From assembly GCA_031255415.1 (NCBI GenBank), contig JAIRSO010000058.1:1-39628 (forward strand): a DNA stretch of 39,628 bases, given 5' to 3'. Below, one piece after another: positions 1 through 8,043 of this stretch (within the stretch, counting starts at the first letter, position 1; every line of letters starts with the position of its first letter). This DNA comes from Oscillospiraceae bacterium. GTDB taxonomy: Bacteria; Bacillota; Clostridia; Christensenellales; Aristaeellaceae. Both the position numbers and the translations under genes were made by a program. The notes under the pieces are model-generated. The model ran no database searches and was not told the DNA's origin. It was given only the letters and a program-made list of their open reading frames with translations.

Positions 1-73
1 GGGGGGCGACAAGGGGGGGTGCGTTCCTACCATTAATCTATAAACATAACCCTCCGCCGCAATCCCCGAACGC

Positions 74-102
74 TTGCATCCCGTTGCGCGAACGTGTAGA
101 AT
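74..102 (+). promoter_or_regulatory. Sigma-A-type promoter for the plsX operon
   Basis: A -35 box TTGCAT (74-79) and a -10 box TAGAAT (97-102) are separated by exactly 17 bases. The start of transcription would fall near 109, about 40 bases before plsX. No recognisable FapR-type operator was seen around it. The 1-73 stretch to its left shows no gene. Confidence 0.6.
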
Positions 103-147
103 AATATGGACGCGCCGGACGGGATCGGGTGACGGGAGGGTTAACCC

Positions 148-1143
148 ATGTATGTTATCGTGGCGGACGCTATGGGCGGCGACTTCGCTCCGGAGGCTCC
201 GGTGCGAGGCGCTTTGCGCGCGCTGGATGAATTTGATGATATCTCCATAACGCTTGTGGGTCGTCGGGAGGATATCGCGGGGGCAACCAAGGGCGCGAGG
301 CATCCGCGACTAGCGGTGATCGACGCGCGGGAGGTTATTGGCAATGATGAATCTCCCGTCATTGCGCTACGCCGCAAGAAGGACTCGTCGTTATCTCGCG
401 CGTTTGATGTATTGCGAGAGGGTCAAGCGAACGCGCTGATCTCCGCTGGATCGACGGGCGCGGTCATGGCTGGATCGATGTTCCGCCTTGATCGGCTTCC
501 CGGCGTGGCGCGTCCCGCGATAACCGTTCTCGTACCGACTCCATCGGGCAAGCCCGTCGTGATGCTCGACGCTGGCGCTAACGTGGACTGCGCGCCGGAG
601 ACGCTGGCGCAATTCGCGGTGATGGGCGCGGTGTACGCGCGCGCGATGCTGGGGACTGACAAGCCTCGCGTAGGCCTGATTAACATCGGCGAGGAGGCGG
701 AGAAAGGCAACCAGCAGACCAAGGCCGCTTACCAACTGCTCATCCAGCCCAACCCGATCTATGATTTCGCCGGGAACGTCGAATCCCGCGGCGTTCCGAT
801 GGGCGGGGTAGACGTTGCGGTCTGCGACGGGTTCACGGGCAACGTGATCATGAAGACTATGGAGGGCGTTAGCAGATCGCTGTTTGATATGATCAAGGAG
901 GCGCTGAACGGCTCGGCGCGCGCGAAGGTTGGCGGCGCGCTGATCAAACCGGCGCTAAAGCGGCTCAAGGCAGCGGTGAGCGCGGAGGAGATAGGCGGCG
1001 CGCTGATGCTAGGCGCGTCCAGCCTGGTGGTCAAAGCGCACGGCAACTCAAAGGAGTACGCGTTTTTCGCCGGGCTGCGCCAAGCCCGCTCATTGCTTCA
1101 AGCCGGGGTGGTAGAAAAGATACGGACGTCGCTTCCCAATTGA
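148..1143 (+). CDS. plsX: Phosphate acyltransferase PlsX
   Basis: PlsX transfers the acyl group from acyl-ACP to inorganic phosphate, making acyl-phosphate for PlsY in the first step of phosphatidic-acid synthesis; it is a peripheral membrane enzyme. The 331-residue product has the family N-terminus (IVADAMGGDFAPEAPVRGAL), the central VVMLDAGANVDC segment and GEEAEKGN, and is of normal family length. The ATG at 148 follows GGGAGGG with good spacing. It is the first gene of a run that continues with acpP 12 bases downstream, the common Firmicutes arrangement that couples the acyl donor to the enzyme. rpmF, often found upstream, is not within the visible 147 bases. Identification is firm. Confidence 0.97.
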   Translation: MYVIVADAMGGDFAPEAPVRGALRALDEFDDISITLVGRREDIAGATKGARHPRLAVIDAREVIGNDESPVIALRRKKDSSLSRAFDVLREGQANALISAGSTGAVMAGSMFRLDRLPGVARPAITVLVPTPSGKPVVMLDAGANVDCAPETLAQFAVMGAVYARAMLGTDKPRVGLINIGEEAEKGNQQTKAAYQLLIQPNPIYDFAGNVESRGVPMGGVDVAVCDGFTGNVIMKTMEGVSRSLFDMIKEALNGSARAKVGGALIKPALKRLKAAVSAEEIGGALMLGASSLVVKAHGNSKEYAFFAGLRQARSLLQAGVVEKIRTSLPN

Positions 1144-1155
1144 AAGGAGTTATAG

Positions 1156-1386
1156 ATGACTGTATATGAAAAAGTGACCAATCTGATCCAGACGCAGCTC
1201 AAGGTTGATCCAAAGAGCGTGACGATGGATTCGCGGCTTCTGGAGGATTTAAAGGCCGACTCCGCCAACGTGATGATGCTGGTGATGGATCTGGAGCAGG
1301 AGACGGGCGTGACGATGGAGGACGACGCGCTGATGACGCTGAAGACCGTCGGCGACGTTGTGCGTTACATCGAGGCTCATACCTAG
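1156..1386 (+). CDS. acpP: Acyl carrier protein
   Basis: This 76-residue acidic protein carries growing acyl chains on 4'-phosphopantetheine during fatty-acid synthesis. The attachment serine is Ser36 in LKADSANVMMLVMDLE. The usual DSL motif is DSA here, a conservative departure. Helix II and the acidic face (DLEQETGVTMEDDAL) that partner enzymes recognise are intact. GAAAGGAG precedes the ATG with ideal spacing. It follows plsX by 12 bases and precedes rnc by 3, so it is surely co-transcribed. The enzyme that would load its prosthetic group, AcpS, is encoded at 25206 in the same window. High certainty. Confidence 0.96.
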   Translation: MTVYEKVTNLIQTQLKVDPKSVTMDSRLLEDLKADSANVMMLVMDLEQETGVTMEDDALMTLKTVGDVVRYIEAHT

Positions 1387-1389
1387 CCT

Positions 1390-2187
1390 ATGCGCGGCGA
1401 CGGCTGCGACGGGGGCGGGACGCTGGACGAACTGCAGGCGCTGATGGGTTACAGGTTCCGCAGTATCGAACTGCTGAAGCTGGCGCTAACGCATCCGTCC
1501 GTATTCGCGCAGACCAACACGCCCAAACCGCCCAACCCACCGGACAATCAGCGCCTGGAGTTTCTGGGCGACGCGGTCGTGCAGTTATGCGTAAGCGAAG
1601 CCCTGTACCGCCGTTATCCCGACATGCGCGAGGGCGACATGACCAACGCGCGCATAGCGTTTGTGCGCAAGGAGTCGCTTAGCCAAGCGGCCGCCGCTCT
1701 GCGTTTGGATCGGCATCTGGTGATAGGCGCGGCGGAACGAGGCCACGGCTTATCCGGCAGAACCAGCGTGATGTGCGACGCGTTCGAGGCGGTAGCCGCG
1801 GCGGTGTATCTGGACGGCGGGTTTGACGAGGCGCGGGGCTTCGTATCCCGATCATTGAACGACTACGCGCTTCGCGCCAAAACGGCGGCTGTCAGCAACT
1901 GGAAAAGCCGCCTTCAGGAGTTGATGCAGGCCGCCGGGCAGCGCGCGCCGCGATACTCGCTGACGGACGTATCCGGCCCGCCCCACGCGCCGGAGTTCAC
2001 AGCCGAGGTGCACATCGGCGGCGGCGTAGTGCTAGGCCGGGGCAAAGGCTCCTCGCGCAAGGCGGCGGAGCAGGAGGCGGCGCGCGCCGCAGCGCGGATG
2101 TTCGAGACCGCCGCCCGCGAATTGAGCGAGACCCTGGATAAATCTGTCGAAACGCCGGAGGATGTGATTGCGGCTCAAGAGACTTGA
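1390..2187 (+). CDS. rnc: Ribonuclease III
   Basis: RNase III cleaves double-stranded RNA, including rRNA precursors. The 265-residue protein has the catalytic domain at about residues 10-160 with the signature NQRLEFLGDAVVQLCVSE (canonical NERLEFLGD, with Gln for the first Glu) and the second metal-binding segment DAFEAVAAAVYLDGGF. A double-stranded-RNA-binding domain follows at about 175-250 (SRLQELMQAAGQRAPRYSL, then GKGSSRKAAEQEAARAA). The ATG at 1390 lies 3 bases after the acpP stop, with only a weak ribosome site. The first dozen residues (glycine/aspartate-rich) are not conserved in the family, so the true start could be slightly later. The 3' end overlaps smc by 20 bases. Confidence 0.95.
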   Translation: MRGDGCDGGGTLDELQALMGYRFRSIELLKLALTHPSVFAQTNTPKPPNPPDNQRLEFLGDAVVQLCVSEALYRRYPDMREGDMTNARIAFVRKESLSQAAAALRLDRHLVIGAAERGHGLSGRTSVMCDAFEAVAAAVYLDGGFDEARGFVSRSLNDYALRAKTAAVSNWKSRLQELMQAAGQRAPRYSLTDVSGPPHAPEFTAEVHIGGGVVLGRGKGSSRKAAEQEAARAAARMFETAARELSETLDKSVETPEDVIAAQET

Positions 2188-5100
2188 ACTATACGGGTTT
2201 AAATCGTTCGCGGAGCGCACGGAGATCGCGTTCGAACCTGGGATAACGGGGATAGTCGGCCCGAACGGATGCGGCAAGTCCAACATATCCGACGCGGTGC
2301 GCTGGGCGCTGGGCGAACAGAACGCGCGCCAGCTTCGCGGCGGCAAGATGGAGGACGTTATATTCAACGGCTCCGAGAACCGCAAGCCTCTGGCGTGGTG
2401 CGAGGTTTCGGTCGTGTTCGACAACCAGGATCGCGCGCTTGCGGCGGACGCGGCGGAGATAGCGGTGACACGGCGCGTATACCGAAGCGGCGCGTCCGAG
2501 GCGCTGATCAACCGCGCGCCCTGTCGGCTCAAGGATATAACGGAACTGTTCCGCGATACGGGCGTGGGCAAAGAAGGGTACTCGCTGATCAGCCAGGGGC
2601 GCATCGACGAGATACTCTCAGCGAGGCCGGAGGAGCGCCGCGCGGTGTTCGAGGAAGCCGCCGGGATAATGACATACCGCGCGCGCAAGCACGACGCGGA
2701 GCGGCGCATTGAGAACGCCAGGCAGAATCTCACGCGCGTGCGCGACCTTATCGACGCGATGGAGGAGCGGCTGATCCCGCTGGAATCGCAGAGCCGCGAC
2801 GCGCGCGCGTACCTGGTTCTCGCGGAAAAACTGCGCCTGCTGGAACTGAACCGATTCCTAGCCGACGAGGAGCGCGCGGCGGCGCGCATCGACTCGCTGA
2901 ACCAGACCATAGCCGCGTGCCGCGACGAATCCGAGATGATGGCGCAAAAGCTATCGCTGATCGAGTCCGAGCGGCGGCGGCTGAATCAGCGCGCGGCTGA
3001 ACTGGAGGAACAGTCGGCGAGACTTCGCGAAACGCGTCTATCGGACAGCCGCGCTTACGAGCGTCTCGACGGCGAGATCGGTTTGCTCCGAGAGCGCGCC
3101 GAGCATGCGCGGACAGACGCGTCCCGCGCCGAGGCGCTTCGGAGTGAATGCGAGTCGAGCATAACCGAACTGGATCGAGCCGCTGACGATCAATCCAGTC
3201 TCATAGAGCGTAAACAGGATTCGCTGGAGCGCTTGACGGAGGCGTTGACCGCGTCCACGGACGCGTTGAACGCCGCGCGCGCCGAGGAGGAGCGCTGCGC
3301 CGAGGCGCTCGAGTCGCATAAGTCGCGCACGATGGAGGCGCTGAACCGCCAGTCCGACACCCGCGCCGCGCGCGCGCGGCTGACGACGATGCGCCAAACC
3401 CTGCTCGAGCGGATCGATCAATCCCAAGCGGAGCAATCCACGCTGGAGTCGCGCCGCGTCACGCTGGAAAGCGACCTCGAAGCGGCGCGATCAGACGGAG
3501 TCGCCGCCGAAGACGCGCTGATCAAACTGGGCGGCAGGCGCGAATCATTGGAGCGCGCGCTTGCGCGGGACAAGCAAGCAGCGGACGATCTGGATCGAAG
3601 AATCCGCGCCGCGCGCGACGCGGCCCGGCAGCAGGAGACGAGGCTGTCCATGCTCCGCGAACTGGCGGACGCATATGAAGGCTATCAACACGCGGTCAAG
3701 CATGTATTAATGAAGAAAGACGGCGCGGTGCGCGGGGTCGTGGCGAACCTGATAAGCGTGCCGAAAGAATACGAGACCGCGATTGAACAGGCTTTAGGCG
3801 GCGCGCTGCAGCATATCGTCACGGACGACGAGACGGCAGCCAAACGGTTGATCGAGTTTCTGCGCGGGAATCGATATGGACGCGCGACATTCCTTCCGGT
3901 GACGACGGTGCGCGGACGGACGCTATCGCTTAACGAAAGAGGCGCGCTGAACACGCCGGGATGTTTGGGCGCTGCCAGCGAACTGATTATGTTCGACGAC
4001 GAGTATAAGGGGATTGTCGATTCGCTGCTGGGACGCACCGCGCTCGCGCGCGATATGGACGCTGGGCTGGCGGTCATGCGCCGCGCGGGCTACGCGTTCA
4101 GGACGGTGACGCTCGCCGGGGATATATTGAACCCGGGCGGCTCGATGACGGGCGGCAGCGTCGCCACGCGAGGCGCGAGTTTATTATCGAGAGGGCGGGA
4201 GATGGACGCTTGCGCGGAGTCCATCGCGGTCGCGCGTGCCGCGCTGGGCGAACTCGCCGAACAGGCCAAGACGCTGGAAGCCGAACGCGCCGCGCGCGCC
4301 AGTCAATTGGAAGCCGCCGCGCGAGAGACCCGCTCCATCGAGATAGACGCGGTGCGATTACGATCGCTCATCAGCGCGGCGCGTGACGCGCTCGCCGTGC
4401 TTGCCGAGCAGGCTGGCGAGTCCGCGCGGCGGCTGGACGCGGCGCGGGACAACCTCGCGGACGTGGATCGCCAGTTGGCGGCGGCGGAAGCGTCGCAGTC
4501 TGCCGAGACCGTGGATCAGAAAGCGCTTACGGAGGAGATGCTCATCCTTCAAGCGAGGCGCACCCGCGCGCGCGAAGCCGCAGAGTCCGCGCAGGAACGC
4601 TCGTCGTCCGATCGCGCGTCGCACGCCGCGCTGTCAAGGGAGATTGAGTCCGCGCGGCGCGAACACGCGCGAATCATTGCGGAACGCGCCGAGCGGCAGG
4701 ATCGCGCGCGCGAAGCCGAACGCGAACGCGAACTGGCGGTACGCCAGTCGATCCGCGCAGACGCGGAGCGCGAGGATCGCGAACGCCAGCGCGAGGAACT
4801 ATCCCGGCGGCTGGACTCGATCAAGGATCGTCTCGCCGAACTTGACGCGGCGGCGAAGGATACCCGCGCCGGAACGGAAGCCAACGCGGCGGACGCGGAC
4901 GCCGTCCGAGTCCAGTCCGGTCAATCGACCGAACGCGCGCACCGCGCGCAGACTCAATTAGCGCGGGTCGAGGAGGAACGCAAGGCGCGCGCAGACCGCA
5001 TATGGAACGCCTACGAGTTGACGGCGGCTGGAGCGGAGGAAGCGCGGGATCCTTTGTTCGACTACTCGCGCGGTTCGGTCGAGATAGATCGAATCAAGGG

Positions 5101-5719
5101 CGAGATCCGCGCGCTGGGCGCGGTGAACGTTCGCGCCGTCGAGGAATATCAGGAGTTGAGCGAAAAACTCGACGGCATGCGCGCGCAGCGCGACGATCTG
5201 GAGCGCGCGCGGCTGGATCTCGAGTCGGTAGCCGCGAGTCTGTTGGACGCGATGAATAAACGATTCGTCGAGAGACTCGCGGTATTGAACCGTTATTTCG
5301 GCGAGACGTTCGCGCGGCTGTTCGGAGGGGGGAACGCGTCGCTGTCGCTGGCGGACGAGCGCAACCCGCTGGAGTGCGGGATCGACATCTTGGCTCAGCC
5401 TCCCGGCAAGAAAACACAGTTGCTGTCGCTGCTGTCCGGAGGCGAGCGCGCGCTTACGGCTATCGCGATCCTGTTCGCGATTATGACTCTGAAGCCCTCG
5501 CCGTTCTGTATCCTGGACGAGATCGACTCCGCGCTGGACGAGTCGAACGTCGCGCAGTTCGCGCGCGCGCTGGAGGGTTACGCGCGGGATACGCAGTTCG
5601 TCGTCGTCACGCATCGGCGCGGGACGATGGAGCGGTGCCCGGCGCTGTACGGGGTCGCGATGGGCGAGAGAGGGGTATCCAGAATGGTGTCGGTCCGGCT
5701 GGAGGACGCGATCGCTTGA
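2168..5719 (+). CDS. smc: Chromosome segregation protein SMC
   Basis: SMC is the long coiled-coil ATPase that loads at ParB/parS sites with ScpA and ScpB and organises the replicated chromosome. The 1183 residues match the full family length. The N-terminal Walker A is GPNGCGKSNISDAVRWALGE (residues 31-50). Coiled coil runs to about 500, a hinge occupies about 500-660 (ending PGGSMTGGS), and a second coil continues to about 1000. The head is completed by the ABC signature LLSGGERALTAIAIL (about 1087) and Walker B CILDEIDSALDESN (about 1113). The start is TTG at 2168, six bases after GGAGG and inside the end of rnc. That agrees with the expected N-terminus MRLKRLELYGFKSF. The Arg/Ala/Glu-rich coils generate long antisense open frames that are not genes. 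Confidence 0.97.
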   Translation: MRLKRLELYGFKSFAERTEIAFEPGITGIVGPNGCGKSNISDAVRWALGEQNARQLRGGKMEDVIFNGSENRKPLAWCEVSVVFDNQDRALAADAAEIAVTRRVYRSGASEALINRAPCRLKDITELFRDTGVGKEGYSLISQGRIDEILSARPEERRAVFEEAAGIMTYRARKHDAERRIENARQNLTRVRDLIDAMEERLIPLESQSRDARAYLVLAEKLRLLELNRFLADEERAAARIDSLNQTIAACRDESEMMAQKLSLIESERRRLNQRAAELEEQSARLRETRLSDSRAYERLDGEIGLLRERAEHARTDASRAEALRSECESSITELDRAADDQSSLIERKQDSLERLTEALTASTDALNAARAEEERCAEALESHKSRTMEALNRQSDTRAARARLTTMRQTLLERIDQSQAEQSTLESRRVTLESDLEAARSDGVAAEDALIKLGGRRESLERALARDKQAADDLDRRIRAARDAARQQETRLSMLRELADAYEGYQHAVKHVLMKKDGAVRGVVANLISVPKEYETAIEQALGGALQHIVTDDETAAKRLIEFLRGNRYGRATFLPVTTVRGRTLSLNERGALNTPGCLGAASELIMFDDEYKGIVDSLLGRTALARDMDAGLAVMRRAGYAFRTVTLAGDILNPGGSMTGGSVATRGASLLSRGREMDACAESIAVARAALGELAEQAKTLEAERAARASQLEAAARETRSIEIDAVRLRSLISAARDALAVLAEQAGESARRLDAARDNLADVDRQLAAAEASQSAETVDQKALTEEMLILQARRTRAREAAESAQERSSSDRASHAALSREIESARREHARIIAERAERQDRAREAERERELAVRQSIRADAEREDRERQREELSRRLDSIKDRLAELDAAAKDTRAGTEANAADADAVRVQSGQSTERAHRAQTQLARVEEERKARADRIWNAYELTAAGAEEARDPLFDYSRGSVEIDRIKGEIRALGAVNVRAVEEYQELSEKLDGMRAQRDDLERARLDLESVAASLLDAMNKRFVERLAVLNRYFGETFARLFGGGNASLSLADERNPLECGIDILAQPPGKKTQLLSLLSGGERALTAIAILFAIMTLKPSPFCILDEIDSALDESNVAQFARALEGYARDTQFVVVTHRRGTMERCPALYGVAMGERGVSRMVSVRLEDAIA

Positions 5720-5785
5720 CGGGAGCCGATCGCTTTACGGGTATGGCGCCGGCTTGGGCACATGGCAATATAAGGAGCTATGATA

Positions 5786-6697
5786 ATGGACGAACCTAGG
5801 AAAGGCCTGTTTGGCAAGATAAGGGATCGGCTGTCGCGCTCGCGCGAGAGCGTGGCGCAGCGCGTCGACGAACTGGTGCACAATTATAAGGCGATAGAGG
5901 ACGATTTCTACGAAGACCTATCGGACGTGCTGGTTATGGCGGACACGGGCACGGCGGCTGCGGACAGCGCCATCAAACAATTAAAGGAACGCGTCAAGGC
6001 CGAACGCACCGACGATCCCGAGCGCGCGCGCGCGATACTCAAGGATATCCTGAAGGCCGAACTGCGCAACACGCGCCCCGCGCTAAAGTGGCCTATGGTG
6101 ATGCTGGTGGTCGGCGTGAACGGGGTGGGCAAGACCACCACGATAGGCAAATTAGCCGCGCGGTTTAAGGCGGCGCAGCACTCGGTGATATTGTGCGCGG
6201 CGGACACGTTCAGGGCGGCGGCTGCGGATCAGCTGTCGATATGGGCGGAGCGCGCGGGCGTGCCGATCGTGCGTCACAGCGAAGGCGCTGATCCCGCGGC
6301 GGTGGTGTTCGACGCGATCGCGTCCGCTAAGTCGCACAGCACCGATCTGATGCTGGTCGATACGGCGGGCCGCCTGCACAATAAGAAGCAGCTCATGGAG
6401 GAATTGAACAAGATACACAGGATACTCGCGCGCGAGTATCCGCAGGCCGATCTTCGCACGTTGCTGGTGCTCGACGCGTCCACCGGGCAGAATGGTTTGA
6501 TTCAGGCCAAGGCGTTCCTGGACACGGCGAAGGTGAACGGCATAGTGCTGACTAAACTCGACGGCACGGCAAAGGGCGGCATAGTCATCGCGATTCAAAG
6601 GGAGCTAAGGCTGCCCGTGTGGTATGCGTGCGTCGGCGAGGGATTGGACGATCTGGAGCCGTTCGACGCGGACGCGTTCGTAGAGGCGATATTTTAG
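5786..6697 (+). CDS. ftsY: Signal recognition particle receptor FtsY
   Basis: FtsY is the SRP receptor GTPase that docks ribosome-Ffh complexes at the membrane for co-translational insertion. The protein lacks the long acidic N-terminal region of the E. coli form and begins close to the N helical domain (about 1-90). The G domain has GVNGVGKTTTIGKLA (about 110), DTFRAAAADQL, DTAGR and the specificity motif TKLDGTAKGG. AAGGAG at 5772-5777 sits 8 bases before ATG 5786 but only 2 before an in-frame ATG at 5780. I therefore prefer 5786, giving 303 residues. It lies 66 bases after smc, as in many Firmicutes, but is followed by cmk rather than ffh. Confidence 0.95.
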   Translation: MDEPRKGLFGKIRDRLSRSRESVAQRVDELVHNYKAIEDDFYEDLSDVLVMADTGTAAADSAIKQLKERVKAERTDDPERARAILKDILKAELRNTRPALKWPMVMLVVGVNGVGKTTTIGKLAARFKAAQHSVILCAADTFRAAAADQLSIWAERAGVPIVRHSEGADPAAVVFDAIASAKSHSTDLMLVDTAGRLHNKKQLMEELNKIHRILAREYPQADLRTLLVLDASTGQNGLIQAKAFLDTAKVNGIVLTKLDGTAKGGIVIAIQRELRLPVWYACVGEGLDDLEPFDADAFVEAIF

Positions 6698-6698
6698 T

Positions 6699-7370
6699 AT
6701 GGCGCTGAATATAGCGGTTGACGGGCCTGTCGGGGCTGGAAAGAGCACGGCGGCAAGGGAACTGGCGCGCAGGCTGGGCATACTGCATCTGGACACGGGC
6801 GCGATGTACCGGGCGGTAGGACTAGCCGCGCTCGAAGCCGGCGCGGATATGAGCGATAGGACGCAGATCGAGCGGGTGAACGCGTCGGCAGACGTTGACG
6901 TTACGTTCGAGAACGGAACGCAAAGGACGCTGCTCAACGGACGCGACGTGAGTAAAGAGATTCGCTCGCCGGAAGCGTCGTCCGCGTCGTCGATGGTATC
7001 GGTGGTTGGAGCGGTGCGCGCCGCGATGCTGGAGCGCCAGCGCGCGATAGCCGAAGGGACGGACGCGGTGCTGGACGGGCGCGATATAGGCATAAGGGTA
7101 TTGCCGCGCGCGAGGTTTAAGTTTTATCTGACAGCGTCTGCGGAGATTCGGGCGAGGCGGCGCATGGACGAGATGCGCGCGAAGGGCGTTGATCTGGAGT
7201 TTGAGCGCGTGCTGGCGGACGTTAAGGAGCGCGACTTGAGGGACAGCACCCGCGATATCGATCCGTTGAGGCCGGCTGAGGACGCGATAGTGATAGATAC
7301 GTCGGATATGACGCTGGAGGAAGTAGTAGAACGCATGCTGGAGATTGTGCGGCATAAGGATAGATTATGA
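6699..7370 (+). CDS. cmk: Cytidylate kinase
   Basis: This enzyme phosphorylates CMP and dCMP with ATP, recycling CMP released by phospholipid synthesis and RNA decay. The 223-residue protein starts with the P-loop AVDGPVGAGKSTAARELA (residues 6-23), followed by the CMP-binding segment HLDTGAMYRAVGLAAL and, later, DGRDIGIRVLP. Its length is typical. The ATG comes one base after the ftsY stop, implying translational coupling. The stop overlaps the plsC start (ATGA). cmk followed by plsC and ispH-S1 is a known Clostridia neighbourhood. Confidence 0.96.
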   Translation: MALNIAVDGPVGAGKSTAARELARRLGILHLDTGAMYRAVGLAALEAGADMSDRTQIERVNASADVDVTFENGTQRTLLNGRDVSKEIRSPEASSASSMVSVVGAVRAAMLERQRAIAEGTDAVLDGRDIGIRVLPRARFKFYLTASAEIRARRRMDEMRAKGVDLEFERVLADVKERDLRDSTRDIDPLRPAEDAIVIDTSDMTLEEVVERMLEIVRHKDRL

Positions 7371-7969
7371 GGAAACTATCGCTGTACAAGGCGCTGAGGT
7401 TTGTCGCGCGGGCGCTGATCGCGCCGTTCTTCGGGTTGACCGTGGACGGGATCGAGCGCGTGCCCGGCGGCGGCAGGTTTATCCTGATCTGCAATCATAT
7501 AAGCGCGTGGGATCCGATCATGCTGGCAGTGGCGGTCAAGCGGCGCGAAGTCTGTTTCATGGCGAAGGAAAATTTGTTTAAGTTCCCGCCGGTAGGGTGG
7601 TTGCTTAAGCGCGTGAACGTAATAAGGGTGAGCCGGACGGGTGCGAATCTGTCCGCCATGAGGGCCGCGCTGGCGAGGCTGAAGGAGGGAAGATGCGTGG
7701 GCATATTCCCCGAAGGGCATAGGTATAAGACGGGCGGGATCCATCCGTTCGAGTCGGGGGTGGCGATGCTGGCAATGAATACCGACGCGCCTGTATTGCC
7801 CGCGTATATATCCGGGAAGTATGGGTTTCATAGGGGTGTGAACGTGCGGTTCGGGTCGCCGATCCAGTTGAGCGATTTAAGGAAACTGCCCAGGGACTCC
7901 GAGACGATCGCGTGGATTCAACGCCGGTTGACCAGGCGGCTAGTAGAATTGTCCAAAAATGGTAAGTAA
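7367..7969 (+). CDS. plsC: 1-acyl-sn-glycerol-3-phosphate acyltransferase
   Basis: PlsC acylates lysophosphatidic acid at the sn-2 position to give phosphatidic acid, the step after PlsX/PlsY. The 200-residue protein has the acyltransferase HX4D motif in CNHISAWDPIML (about residues 42-53) and the glycerophosphate-binding motif FPEGHRYKTGG (about 111-121). His replaces the more usual Thr in FPEGTR. A hydrophobic N-terminal segment (ALRFVARALIAPFFGL) suggests membrane association. The ATG overlaps the cmk stop by 4 bases. It lies in the same transcription run as plsX and acpP, so phospholipid supply may be co-regulated. Confidence 0.92.
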   Translation: MRKLSLYKALRFVARALIAPFFGLTVDGIERVPGGGRFILICNHISAWDPIMLAVAVKRREVCFMAKENLFKFPPVGWLLKRVNVIRVSRTGANLSAMRAALARLKEGRCVGIFPEGHRYKTGGIHPFESGVAMLAMNTDAPVLPAYISGKYGFHRGVNVRFGSPIQLSDLRKLPRDSETIAWIQRRLTRRLVELSKNGK

Positions 7970-8043
7970 AGTTTTTCGTTTATAACCGATTGAAAAGTGG
8001 TATATCGGCAGGGATTCGCATGCGCGCGAAGAATTAACAGAAG

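Noticed and set aside
2032-5614. Several long antisense frames within smc (for example 2032-2910 and 4958-5614)
   Set aside because: They arise from the Arg/Ala/Glu-rich coiled-coil codons of smc read backwards; Ser/Arg-rich nonsense products.
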